A stretch of DNA of 64,000 nucleotides from Viscum album (taxonomy: Eukaryota; Streptophyta; Magnoliopsida; Santalales; Viscaceae). A program made the translations under genes and the position numbers. The notes below the pieces were generated by a model. The model saw only the letters and a list, made by a program, of their open reading frames with translations. It had not been told where the DNA came from and did no database searches. Numbering within the stretch: position 1 is the stretch's first letter; each line of letters opens with the position of its first letter. Below, piece after piece: positions 51,241 through 62,900 of this stretch. The stretch spans positions 235,963,591 through 236,027,590 of the forward strand of contig OY728143.1 of the NCBI GenBank assembly GCA_963277665.1, in the 5' to 3' direction.

Positions 51241-52605
51241 GGTATTTGAAAATTTCTATGATTTTATCTATTCATTATTGAATATGAAGCTAATACTGGA
51301 TGTGGAGTTTTTTATTTCATCTATTCCTTCTTGAATCTAAAGCTAATACATGATGTGGAGTGAACTACGACGCTATAGTAGATGGTCTTATTCTTTTTCA
51401 ATTAATTAATTGATTTAATATTATATGTATTCATTCTGAACACCATAATATTTATGTGATGCAACAAAAAATCCAAAATAATCAAATGAATTTTTTTCAC
51501 CTTTCTTATGGTGGTCCTGGAAACCTAAATTTGTCATTATGGACCTTTTTTTCTCGATTCGAGCCAGTGCTTTGGGTGAATCACATTTAATGTCCCATAA
51601 GACATATAATTGAATTAAAATCGAACCTCCAATTGAGGATGGTTGAGTTGGATACAATTATTGAATTGTATTTTTGACCTAAAAATGGTAAAATGGTAAG
51701 ACTATATTCATTGGCCCATGTTAATATTTTTATAGAATGAATTTTTATTATATATTAAATGCCCAAATGGATTAAAGTGAATTTAAAAATGGTATGGGTT
51801 CCACTATCCATGACTATCCATCATGAATTGTAAAAATGGATACAACTGTTCTGACATGAGACACAACGTATGAGATCACCAATATTTTGAAATAAAATGA
51901 TTTACAAATACAATTTAATTTCATTTTAGGAAACATATGATTTCATAGGTAAAATTAATAAGATGATTTCACATGGATAGTGGTCTTAAATTATGCCACA
52001 CATGACAGTTGAATTTCCTATATAGACTATTGGGGATAGTCACGGAGTGAATTGCATTACATTATGAATTGAGTGATACTTAGGTTCCATATAAGGACTA
52101 CTAAAGATAGTCCTACGATGCAACGAAATTATAACATGCATTGAAGATACTTGAATAACTACAAGGAATAAAATTGATGGACTTGTAGTGTGATGGTTAT
52201 ACAATACACTAAATAAATATCGTGGTAACCTATGTTAAATGCCTCGGATTGGAAAAAATATAATATTAAATTTAATTGATGATGTGTAATCAAGTTCAAA
52301 GAACATAATTTTATTTGGTCAATGATTCACATCGATGGTGAACATTCTCATTTCCAACATTTATTTTTAAATTCCATGTGTGTTATTCATCCCTTATGTA
52401 TGTATTATAATATATGATCTTAGTTTCGGAGACAATATTACATTTTTTTAATAATTAATAAATGTTCAAACATATTCTAATATATGCTAAAGTGGGGTTT
52501 TTAGATTGTTTTTCTATGGGGAACCATGAATGACATGGTTTATTTATTTATCTCCTTTATTCATTTTAATTATACACCTCTCATTTTATATTCATAGTTT
52601 ATATT
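51241..52605. other. AT-rich interior of E5, no gene recognised
   Basis: Resembles intron-like DNA. One 78-codon - frame (51421-51657) has no recognisable domain. Ends at a pyrimidine-rich stretch with an acceptor-like AG at about 52611. Confidence 0.3.
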
Positions 52606-52611
52606 TTCCTA

Positions 52612-52765
52612 GACGCAGCTGATGGTGGGCTAGTGAGTTTACCACACAACTTATTCGAGCCACAGATTGGTCCCGAACTGACCCATGGATATAGACATGG
52701 AAAAGGGATACGTCAAGCAATGGGTGATTTATTTTACATACTACGAATGATTATGGGAGAATAAT
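52612..52765 (+). other. Possible exon fragment in E5
   Basis: After an acceptor-like 'ttttcctag', the + frame reads DAADGGLVSLPHNLFEPQ then IGPELTHGYRHGKGIRQAMG before stopping near 52763. Codon content is unlike the AT-rich flanks. I do not recognise the family. It could be a host gene piece or part of the transposon's own protein. Confidence 0.3.
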
Positions 52766-53034
52766 ACTAGAACAAAAATCACACTACTATTAAAGATAAC
52801 TTTTTATCTTTTTTTACATTGTTGTATAAGAAGTTGTAGTTCCCCTACTTCTCTACATCCCTTATATTTCCTAATTCTCCATATCTTATAGTCATGATGT
52901 ATTTTTTATATGATACTAGATATGGATTTTTCATTTTCATGATGATATTCCACTACATAGTATTATTCTAATCGTTACTATGCTTCAATAGATGTATGTA
53001 CATATGATCTTGAATTTTATCAGTTATTTCTGTA

Positions 53035-53362
53035 ATGTGGGGTGGGTGTAGGTAGTGGGGATGTGGGGTGGAAGAAGTTTGTGGGGGTGGGGGTGGGGGT
53101 GGGGTGACTAGAGGGTGTGCAGTGGAAAAGTGGGGGTGTGTACGGGTAAGGTGGGGGCATTGGGAGTGGTGATGGGTGGGGGTGGTGTAGGAGGGGAGAG
53201 GGGATGGGGATGGGGTCTGTGGTAGGTGGGACTGGGAGTTGGTGCAATTGGGGGAGGGGGATGGGGTTTAAGAGGGGCTAGGGGATGGTTCATGAGCTGC
53301 TGGGGCTGGAGTACGTAGTGGGGGGAGCGGGGCTGGATCGGGGGGCTTAGGGGGGGGGGGGT
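53035..53362 (+). repeat. G-rich minisatellite block 1
   Basis: About 330 bp of irregular 'ggtgggggtggggg' units, nearly all G/T on + with little A or C. The - strand frames (53020-53247, 53108-53368) are pure proline/threonine/histidine runs caused by composition. Confidence 0.8.
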
Positions 53363-54212
53363 GTGCAACTCATCTCAGCCGAATTTTTCATGCATGTAAG
53401 CAACTCATCTCTCTTATATGAAAAAGTTTAAAATTATTTTCATTTATGGCCCTTCTTGTTATAATCATCCTTTAGAATCATCTATTTGGAATACATTAAT
53501 TTGAATTTTTCAACTAGGCTAGCCCACTTCCTAGGGATTATCTTCCTTCAATGGTTTTAATATTTTCCATTCTTCTTTTCACATGTTATAATGAATTTTT
53601 ATCATCATTTTTTTTTGTTTTAGTTTGATGAATGATAGATAGATATTGTTAGGATAGTGTTTTATGGATCATTAGTTCCCCAAAAAATAGTTAATAAAGG
53701 TTTGGTTCTTGTTGTTCTGTATTTTAATTGGAGAATATAGTGGTCCTCACGTTTTGGTAGGAGAATTGTTACCTTTCTACAAGTTTAAACTGGAAGTGTG
53801 AAATTAAAATGATTTATTCTTTTGGGTAATCGTGTAATTAACCTAATAAATATAAGTACATTGTAACGTAAATTAAGAATGATTTTTTTTGGGTAATGTA
53901 ATCACTTTTTGTTTTATACCTAGTAAGACCTTGTGTCTTTCTGTGAAATCATGTTACCTTTTTCTTATAGTAGTTTTTGTTCTTAGCCGGTTAGTTTTTC
54001 TATAAATTTTATAAAAAATGTAAGTATGGAAATGTTAATGACATTATTAAATAATGATTTATGTAATATGATATATTCTCTTCCTTATTTTTCATATAAT
54101 ATGAAATTCATGTTAAACACAAATTTAAGGTATTTAAAATCTATTAATAGATAATAAGTTATATGTTACAGATTTCTTATAATTTGTTCATAATAAATTT
54201 GCTAATTGACGA
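53363..54212. other. AT-rich spacer in E5
   Basis: No open frame or motif of note between two G-rich blocks. Confidence 0.3.
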
Positions 54213-54512
54213 ATGGGGGTGTAGTTGGGGAGGGGGTGGTGAAGGGAGGGGTGAAGGGGGAGGTGTGCAGGGGGTTGTGGGGTGAAGGGGTCTGGGGGGA
54301 AGTGTACAATGAGGGGGAACATGGTGTGGGGGGGGGTTCAAATGAGTTGGGTTGAAGTGTGGGGGAGATGGTTGGGGTACAGGGTGGGTTTGGGGGTGCA
54401 AGAGGGTGGGGGAGTGGGGGTCTAGGAGGGGAGTAGGGTTCATTTGGGGGGTAGTGGGGGTACATGTGTGGGGTGGGGGAAAATTGTGGGGGTGTGGGGG
54501 TAGGGGGGATGA
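54213..54512 (+). repeat. G-rich minisatellite block 2
   Basis: About 300 bp with 'gggggtgtagttgggg'-like units, again G on +. - strand frames at 54177-54443 and 54202-54465 are composition artefacts. Confidence 0.8.
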
Positions 54513-56042
54513 TACATTTTACTAATATGATTAAGGATATATAGATTAAGATTTATTTGTTTGATGTAATGGACTATGAAATCTGGTGGAAGAATATAGA
54601 ATTTTGTCACATTTAAAAATACAAGGATTTTATACTAAATGGATTCGATCAATAGAAGTTATAGAATTTTTAAAGGGAGTCGATTAATTTTTTTAAAGTT
54701 GATTGGTGGGGATTTTATTGGAATTGAATGTTTCATTCTATTTTAGTGTGAATAAATGAAAAATAAAACTTTTGGTTTTCCTAACAACCATTTATGGAAA
54801 CCCAATATCATTAATCATGGTGTTTATTATATATAAGTTTTTCAATTTGAGACTAATTGGATTAATTCCACATATAGTACATATTAAAAACAATAATATG
54901 ATTATGAGTGGCCAAAATTCAATCAAAGTCACATTCATTGAAGATGTTTGGAAATTAATTTTTATTTCATTAAAATCACATATATATAATAAGTCAATAT
55001 ATCTCATTTTTTCCCCTATTTTCATACAGGTGCTTTTTTATGATGAGGCCGGTTCTATTCAGCACCATCAAAGACAGTGAGTCCATCATCGGATTTGAGT
55101 AAGGCTTATTCCATTTTTATAATTTGGCCCAATTTTTAGTAGGGCTTTTTTTTATTTGTGGGATACTTATATTTTTCTAGGGTGTTTTGGATTTCATTGT
55201 TGTGGATTAGAGTCATCATTTATGGGTGTTTACATCAGTATTCATAGGTTGTAATATACATATATTAGTTCCCCTTTATATATTTTCACTCATAGAAGTA
55301 CATATATATATATATTTGGGCTAGGAGTGTTTATATATAGATATGAAAAATTCATATATGTGTAAATGTAAAGGTGTATATGCAAGAATTAACATATATA
55401 TAAGGACTAAATTGTTCTTATTTGAAATTGAAAATATGTACATAGTGTCTAGGTGTCCTTATATATATGTGAATTTTCATATGCATGCAAGAGGAAAATT
55501 GGAAGATTTGAGTTTTCATCATCAAAAGAAAAGCGCCTTTAGATCAAGGTAGGTTCCCTCTGCCTAACCCATTAATTTTAATTATATAACTTCTATATAA
55601 TTTTACAAACATTTTTCCATTATTGAATTAATATGTTGAATAATGGTTTTCTAATAACCACTAGATTTTTCAAGTAAGAATATTAATATAGCCCATGAAC
55701 TTATTTATAGACCATGTTCAAAGTAGTTAACAAATGATAGTAGTTTCTAGATAGTAGAATATGAGATATAAAAACCATACATTGATCATCCTTAGAGACA
55801 TTCATAATCTCATTCATCATCAAAATAAAATCATCATAAAATAATACTACATAATTTGAGGATCTTTTAGTTCCAATACCAAGATTCCTAGCATCTTCTC
55901 TAGTATCATCTAACTCACCACCTAATATTCCTCTTCAAATCTTGCATAAGGAATGGTTTGAACATATCACACCAAAAGGATTGAATCTGTAAGGATACAT
56001 ATATTAATTTTGAGCCACCCCTTACCAAAAAACTAGCTTCAT
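54513..56042. other. AT-rich interior of E5 with weak exon-like ends
   Basis: Two + frames (54772-55080 and 55343-55552) are AT-driven with no known domain. At 55030 'catacaggtgctttttta' could be an acceptor before a short G/C-richer piece ending in TGA at 55078-55080; at 55547 'atcaaggtaggtt' could be a donor. On -, around 55790-55970 text like LDDTREDARNLGIGTKRSSN can be read and might be a decayed coding segment. Confidence 0.25.
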
Positions 56043-56180
56043 GGAATTTGATTAGGTATTCTAGAAGTACCCAATGCTCTTAAAAATAATTTTAGATAGG
56101 GTATTACTCTTATGGAATTTCACTTCCTCTCCCCCATTAAAATCAACTTCCAACTTCATTAAAACTTGTGATATCAACTT
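56043..56180 (-). pseudogene. Possible coding relic in E5, plant-transposon-protein-like
   Basis: On -, an open stretch of 44 codons reads YYPYGKLISQVLMKLEVDF then NGGEEVKFHKSNTLSKIIFK and SIGYF. The pattern L-P-Y-G-x-L-L-T-x-x-F...V-D-L-x-x-E occurs in a plant protein domain common in transposable elements (putative plant transposon protein). The match is by memory of the pattern, over a short length, so the call is tentative. Confidence 0.25.
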
Positions 56181-56403
56181 ACCATAAGGATAGTAATTTA
56201 TATTAGATTAACCTTTGCATCAGTGATCCGTAGAACAACCCATTTACCTTGGTAGGATAAACATCCTATTATTAATAATAACATACAACACATACATATT
56301 CCGGAAAATCAATTTATCTATCTCTCATACTATTTTTGAAATCCTAGTATGATAATACTTGAAGAGAACCATCCACTTCGGTTTTATGTCCTTCATGGGA
56401 GTG
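56181..56403. other. AT-rich spacer in E5, no gene
   Basis: Short stretch between the possible relic and the third G-rich block; nothing recognised. Confidence 0.3.
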
Positions 56404-57346
56404 TAGGGGTCTTTTAAAAGGGGTGGGGAGGGTGAATGGGGTGTGCAGGTGGTGAATGGGGTGTGCAGGGGGTGAATGTGGTGTGCAGGGGGTGTGAATG
56501 GGGAGAGGGGGGAAGGGTGCATGGGGTGCATGGGTGTGTAGGGGAGGGGGCAGTGTGGTGTGACGGGTTATTTTGCCAAGAGCACGGGGAGGGTATATGG
56601 GTGCATGTGGGGTATGCAGTGGGTGCCTGGGGTGTGGCGGGGGTGCTAGGGTGGGAAGAGAGAGGAGGTGTGTAGGTGGGGGGAAGGGTGTAGTGGGTGA
56701 ACTGGGGGAAGGGGGCAGTGGGCAGGGGCAAGGGGTTTGGAGGTGGTGCTTGGTGGGGTAGTGGGAGGGGGTTGTCCATGTGTGGGAAGGGGCTGTGTTG
56801 GGGAAGGGGGTGTGCAGGTGGGGGTAAGGGGCATGTGTTTTGCAGGGGTGCATGGGGTGGTCATATGGAGAAGGTGTTCTGGTGGGGGGAGGGGGTTTCT
56901 GGTGGGGGGTGTGCAGGTCGTGGGACATAGTGGTGTGCTTGGGGTGTGTAGGGGGTGCATGGGGTGGGAAGAGGGGGGTGTTGGTGGGGGGAAGGGGGAA
57001 GGTGGTTTGCTGGGGGAAGGTGGTAGAGGTGTGCTGGTGGGAGGCAGGGGGTGTGTTGGGGGTAAGGGTTGGGGTGTGTTGGTGGAAGGGGAGGGTTTTT
57101 GTAGGTAAGGGCATGGGGGTAAAAGGGTGTTCAAAGGGTTCATGGGGTGGTAAAAGGGATGGGGGTGTGCCGGTTGGGGGTGGGGCAGTGGGTAGGGGGT
57201 GTACAGGTTGGGGGGGCAGGGGGTGTGCTCGGGGTAAGGGTAGGGGGTGTGAAGGTTATGGTGGGGGTGATGGTGGTGTGTTGGGGGTAGGGGAGGGGGT
57301 GTGCAGGTCGGGGGGAAGGGGGTTGTGCAGGGAGAAGGGGCTAGGG
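56404..57346 (+). repeat. G-rich minisatellite block 3
   Basis: About 940 bp of G-rich repeats on +. The clearest units are 'gtgaatggggtgtgcagg' in near-perfect tandem at about 56430-56500. Elsewhere there are looser units around 'gggggtgtgcaggt' and 'gggaagggggt'. Long frames on - (56344-57114, 56646-57377) are proline/threonine/histidine low-complexity and are not genes; the matching + frames are glycine-rich. Confidence 0.85.
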
Positions 57347-57672
57347 CATTTGAATGGATATATTTTCCATCAAACAATTATTGGGTCCTCTGGTTTGATA
57401 AGACAACAATTAACCCCTTAACACCATTACCTTCATTTTCCCAAACTAATCCTAATATATACATAAACACTAAACAAAATACCTAGGAGTCAGACTAAAT
57501 TGATACCCTTCTAACATGACCCAAACCACTGGGACCTAACGTGGGTAGGTGATGAGTTGGGTTTTTAACCATGATACATCCTATATTTTCTACAATAAAA
57601 TTTTTTTAAGGAAGGAGAGGATTTGTATATGCAGGCGACCCGTTTTTTATTTTGGAATTAATAGGCTGTTGT
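57347..57672. other. Spacer in E5, no gene
   Basis: Non-repetitive AT-rich sequence between G-rich blocks 3 and 4. Confidence 0.3.
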
Positions 57673-58976
57673 AGGAGGGAGTCTAGGAGGGGGTGACCTT
57701 GAGGGAGGGGTCAGGGGGTGTGCAAGGTGTAGGGGAGTTAAAGAGGAAGGGAAGTGGGGATGGGGGAGGGTGTGGGGTGTCCAGGAGGAGGGGGGTGTCG
57801 TAGAGGGTGGTGGCCCAGAAGGGAGGGTGGGGTCTAGGAGTGAGGGAGGGGGCTGCAGGTGGGGGGGTGCTGTCTGGGGGTGCTGTAGAGGGAGGAGTTG
57901 TCCATGGAATGTGGGGGTGTTTAGGATGGAGGATCAAGAGGTGTGCATGGGGTTGGGGTGAAGGGGGTAGGGGGTGTCTAAGAGGGGGGTCTGGGATGGT
58001 GGGGGTGGGGGTGTCCAGGAAAAAGTCGGGGTGTCCAGGAGGGGGGTTTGGGAGTGTGGGGGGGATGCAGGTGGGGGGTGTTGTCTAGTGGGGCTATAGG
58101 GGGTGTCCAAGGAAATTGGGGATATCCATGGAATGGGGCTTGTTGGGAAAGGTAGGGGGTTCTTCAAGGGGGAGAGGGTCTTTAAGGGGTTATCCAGGGG
58201 GAGGGAGGGGGCTTTAGGGGGATGGATAGGGATGTCCAGTGGGAGGGAGGGGGTTGTAGGTGGAGTTGTGGGCCGGGGGGAGTTCCCCAGGGGTAGGGAG
58301 GGGGCTTAAGAGGGTTGGCGGGGGTTGTCCAAGGGGTGGGAGTGGGATGTATGTGGAGTGGTGGTGGAGGTGCTATCCAGGGGGGAGGGGCTGCATGGGG
58401 AGGGATGTGGGTTGTCTAGGGGGAGGGATGCAGTACCGGGTGGAGTGGTGGGGGTGTCTAGGGGGGAGGGAGTGGGGATGTAGGGGGAGTAGGAATATAG
58501 GGGGAAGGAGGGGTGGTTATGTGGGAGGGAGGGGGATGCTGGTGGATTAGTGGGTTGGGGTGGGGGTGTTCTCTAGTGGGAGGGAGGGGTTCTCCCAGGG
58601 GAGGGATGGGGGATGCAGGTTGAGTGGTTGGGGGGTGTCCAGGGGGAGTTAGTGGCGATTCAGGGGGAGTGGAGCTGTAGGGGAGGGAGGGGTTGTCAAG
58701 GGGAAGGGAGGGGAATGTAAGTGAAGTTGGGGTGGGGGTGGGGGGTAGGGGGTAGTCCAGGGGTCGGGAGGGGGTTGAAGTTGTGGTGGGGGTGTTTTCT
58801 AGGGGAGGGAGGGGGCTTCAAGGTAACTAGTGGGGTGTCTTTGGAAAGGGAGGGGATTGTCCATGTGGAGGGATTGTGGTTGTAGGTGGAGGGGGCGGGG
58901 GGTCGAGTAGTAGGGAGGGGGATGTCTAGTGGGGGCTACTACAAGGGATGGGTGGCTTGTGCAGGGGAGAGGGTGG
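57673..58976 (+). repeat. G-rich minisatellite block 4
   Basis: About 1.3 kb built on a different unit from block 3: 'gggggtgtccagg', 'gggagggaggggg', then 'tgtaggtggagtggtgg', with a period of roughly 40-60 bp. Few cytosines except in the 'tcca' step. Frames on either strand are low complexity. Confidence 0.85.
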
Positions 58977-58999
58977 GTGTATTTTTTATGAATTTTCAG

Positions 59000-59344
59000 A
59001 CACTATATCTGCAGTTCATAACCATAGAAATAGCCATATTACCACGGTTAGAAACCGTGGCAATAAAGTCTGTCTTTCTGAGGTTATTCCAATGGTTATA
59101 AACTATGGCTATAGTAATATTTCCACTATATGAACCGTGGATGTATACCTTTAACCTAGGTTTGAACAATGGTTGTAGACCAAGATCCACAGTTCCAAAC
59201 TGTGGCTATAGTTCAAGGCATATAGCCACACCAAACGTATCCACTGTTACTCAAACCGTGGATAATACATATAGACATAGTTTTATGACCTATATCCATG
59301 ATTTGAAACCTTTTCTATAGCCCGAATTAATAGGTCTTCTAGAT
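59000..59344. repeat. E5 right subterminal palindromic repeats and degenerate TIR
   Basis: Multiple copies, in both orientations, of AACCGTGGCTATAG-like units: 'ccacggttagaaaccgtgg' (59042-59060), 'aactatggctatag' (59101), 'atgaaccgtgg', 'aaactgtggctatag' (59198), 'tcaaaccgtggat' (59253), 'ctatagccc' (59315). Such arrays near the ends are transposase-binding sites in En/Spm-type elements. Confidence 0.75.
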
Positions 59345-59920
59345 ACACTATAACTCTACCATATGAGATGACTTGTCCCAGAATTTGGACCTCCCATGTT
59401 GAGAACTGGAACTTCGAGAGATTACTATAAAGATGGTGCCTTGCAAGTGTATCCAAGACTATCTGTTGGTGTGTAGCATGATCCTCCTCAGACACCAAGT
59501 ACAGTAAGATGTCATCAATGAAGCACAAAACAAACTGGTAAAGGAATGGTTAGAAGATCCTATTAATAGGTCCCATAAGTACTATTGGGGAATTCGTCAC
59601 ACCGAAGGGCATCACCGAAAACTCATAGTGTCCCTTTCGACATCTGATGGTTGTCTTCAGTACGTGTTCATCTAGTACACGAAGTTGATGATAGCACAAT
59701 CAACGTTCTATCTTCGAGAACCACATCACTCCCTATAGTTGATCGAATTAGTCATCAATCCTCGGTAGTGGATACATTCTCTTCATGATCACCTGGTTTA
59801 GGCGTTGTACTTCCATACATAACCTCAAGATCTCGTCTTCCTTCTTGGAAAACAACACCTATGATGACCATGTAGAATAATTTGGGGCTAAAAAACCCCT
59901 TTATATCGTAGGACTGACCA
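59345..59920 (-). pseudogene. E3 reverse transcriptase relic, N-terminal and catalytic part
   Basis: On -: LRLCMEVQRLNQV then YPLPRIDD (about 59830-59760), FSKIERWLCYHQLR (59725-59685), then RKGHYEFSVMPFGVTNSPI (about 59643-59590). CFIDDILLYL (59525-59496) follows, where the two catalytic aspartates are kept, unlike E4 and E0. HLYSNLSKFQFSTWEVQILG (about 59435-59375) follows. The domain then stops at the CACTA insertion and resumes at 50743. Frameshifts near 59850 and 59740 and stops break it. Begins almost directly after the PBS, so the upstream gag-protease region is absent. Confidence 0.85.
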
Positions 59921-59933
59921 CCCTCTGATTCCA
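59921..59933 (-). other. E3 primer-binding site
   Basis: On - TGGAATCAGAGGG, close to the initiator tRNA-Met PBS TGGTATCAGAGC, directly abutting the point where LTR homology begins (59934). Confidence 0.6.
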
Positions 59934-62900
59934 TGTTTTCATGAAATGTCCCATAGGACCCATTCCTTGTCTACCCCAAACCTGACTTCCATAGGCCAGG
60001 GGCTGGTGAATTGCACCGGAAATGCATAACCCAAAAAATGGAAGGCATTTAATTTAAACATGTACAGAAAAAAGAAGGGATTAATGCACAATGAAAACCA
60101 CAATGGAAAAAAAGTATTACAACCACCACAATGTATCACTACTACGATTAATGTGTGTAAACTGAATGTATAGGGGTTTGAATAAAATCCCAACTAAAAG
60201 GGAATTATAGGAAAATAAAATTTTTCCATGGAGGTTGCCCACCGAGGATCCTACATGATGGGTAGGTACAACTCTCAATCATATGTCATTATCACACATC
60301 GCCTCTATCGATCCACCTCCGATCATTGTATAGTCTTTGATCCCCATTGTCCTAGTTAAAGAAGTTTGTCATCTGAAAAGACACAATAGGTGTGGGGGAA
60401 GCCCATGAAAGGGTGAGTATTACAATACTGAATAGGGACCCTAATACCCACGAAGGTCACTTAGTAATCCACTAAGGAAAACATAGTAGTGGAAAATACA
60501 ACAAGGTCAATAACACCAATAATGATCTTAAACTCATATAACATAGTAAAATGTAGAGGTCGCACAATTTATAACATATATACGGATGTAATAATGATTA
60601 TTCGTAAAGCAAGATCATCTTATTCTATCAAGAGGCTCTTCTGAAGACAAACACTGGTTTTCTAGGTGCTGACCCCCAGAGGATCTCTTTGTGCTGATCC
60701 ACCAAAGATCTCGAGGTGATAACCCATAGAGGATTTCATGTTTCTGACCAACATCAGGTCTCTATGTGCTGACCCACTACAGATCGATAGGTACTGACCC
60801 AAAAAGGATGACAATTAACTCTTCACTACAATACTAGCCACTAGATTCTAGCACTTAGTATTCATGATTTATGTAGGATCCACTCATAAAGCCATTTTTC
60901 ATGCCTCAACGACCATGAAGTCCTACATAGTGTATCCCTAGAGGAGAATCTCATCGTAAGGTTCCCAATGAAATAGATGGCACGTCGAACGGACACCCTG
61001 TCTATAAGTAAAATGATTTTTTTTGAAACACATCTTGTAAGATAAGATTCTGATCCGACCATGATAGACTCAAAAATCCAAAAAATGTGGTGTACATTAT
61101 AAAGAACTCCATATTATGATGGTCCTAACACCACTGATGGAGCATCAATCAAAATATCATTCTAATAGATATGGGTGTTTTAGTAAACAAGGCTTGGTTG
61201 TATCTGGGCCTGATTGGGCAGACCCGACCAACTCGACCCAGGGGTCCAAAGTACTTCAGTTTAAGTGGACAAACTAGAAATAACTTGGTTCGAGTCTAGG
61301 TCAGTCTGGTCTGACCTATCTAGTAGTCTAGGGCTAATTGGCCTTACAAGACCCGGACCATGGTGGCTGAGGGGCCATCCCACCGGGGCTCCCGTGGACC
61401 CAGTCTCATTTGGACAGACCAGAAGGGGAAATGTCCAACCTTCCCGTGTGGTTCGGGACCATTGGGTGCGGGTCCGACCCGCTGACATGGTTTTATGCTA
61501 TTATGTACAGGTCTGGCCCGCTGGTGCAGGTCTGTCCCCCAGGAGTGGGTGGGGCTTGGCCCTCCGGCTGGGGCGCGTCCCGCCAGCCGAAGATCAACCA
61601 CATGGTGCGGCCGCTGGGGCACCGTCCAACTGGGATGTGGAATTCGCGCCACTTATTTCCCTTGATAACCCCAGAGATGAGAGGCCTCCTCCATATGTGG
61701 TCCACAGACCACTACTCGCCATCCACCGAACGACCCAAACACCAGTCGTCCCTCTAGACGATGCCCAGCGCTGCGTCTCCAGCCGCCGCCACGGCTAGTC
61801 AGCCTCCGTCTCCTGCCACCTCATAGCACCAATGGGCCCACCACTCCAATGGATCATTGGAACATCTAGCATCCCTTCGTCCCTCCATCTAGAACAAGGA
61901 AAGAACCATCTACGATGTTGGTGCTGGCATGGCAGAAGAACCTTCAGTGGACCACAGAACGCTCTATGGTGGTTCATTTTTTGTGTCACCTACGTCTATG
62001 TCTCCTAGAGATCTCCCTCTATACTTCAAAGGTCTCAAATATATCTTTACATCCTGTATACTAGTAAACATCAATGAACTCTCCTAGAAAAACTATGGTA
62101 GAGGGACCAGGACTAGTCTGTGTCAGCCCGCACCCTAATCATTCAAGTTTAATAATGGGTATAACATGAGGATAATCACACAGCTTGAAAACCCAAAATC
62201 AAACCACACATAATATCCACCTACAAAAACATGCATTTTTTTGATCAACCAGTTAGTCAGTTGATCCATGTTAATTGTTAAATTTCAGGAATGATGAAGA
62301 AATCATCAATTAATTAGAACACATAAACCCTTACCTCCTTGATTTTCAATGCTGAAGCATTTTCCCCCAAGGATTTAGGATGGCAATGGCACTTACTACT
62401 CCATTCTTTGAGGAATGAAGAATCTAGTGATGATCCAATGAAACATCATTCTTTTTACATTGTTAGATAGGGATTCATCCAGTGATTCGTTAGAGATTCC
62501 CCACATTTATTAATCCACTAAACTCTAACATGTTGTAAATATAAATGAAATCAAATACATAGAAACATTGTGCCCATTATTGATGATAATTAAACGAGCC
62601 ACATTTAATGAGTCATTAGGATAACAAAATTGCAGTTTTATAGGAGCCATTACTAACCCTCAATTAATGCGCCTCATCACTAGCTCATCACTACACAGCA
62701 AAATCGACGTTCTCTAGTCAATGGTGAGAAATGAAATAAAATAATTCCTTTAAATTATTTTATTATTTTTCTCGAAAACTCTAAAATGTATATTTTCTAT
62801 TTGTCCCATGTAGGATGGAGTTAAGTCATTTCTATGTGAAACCCTGCATTCTGAGTTTATAAGTGCTCTCAGATTTTGAATTCATGCACCATTTAAAATT

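Larger units (their letters stand above)
50744..59344. mobile_element. E5: CACTA (En/Spm-type) DNA transposon inserted in E3 RT
   Basis: The left end is CACTACTAGGAAATTGAT at 50744, a typical CACTA terminus. The right end, reverse-complemented, is a degenerate CTAGAAG...TTCGGGCTATAG. The trinucleotide aca precedes the left end (50741-50743) and follows the right end (59345-59347), fitting the 3-bp duplication of this superfamily. The right 300 bp carry palindromic subterminal repeats on AAACCGTGGCTATAG. The element interrupts E3 within RT: the sequences on either side are consecutive parts of that domain. No TNP2-type transposase was recognised, so it looks non-autonomous. Interior: proline-codon-rich segment, four G-rich minisatellite blocks and AT-rich filler. 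Confidence 0.72.

Noticed and set aside
54772..55080. 102-codon gene on +
   Set aside because: AT-driven composition, no domain; only the last 50 bases look exon-like.
56344..57114. 256-codon and overlapping proline-rich frames on -
   Set aside because: Pure low-complexity proline/threonine/histidine produced by a G-rich minisatellite on the other strand; all frames are open there.
61265..61798. 177-codon open frame on +
   Set aside because: Lies in the GC-rich island of an LTR where all frames are open; the matching island at 47.4-47.9 kb does not keep it.
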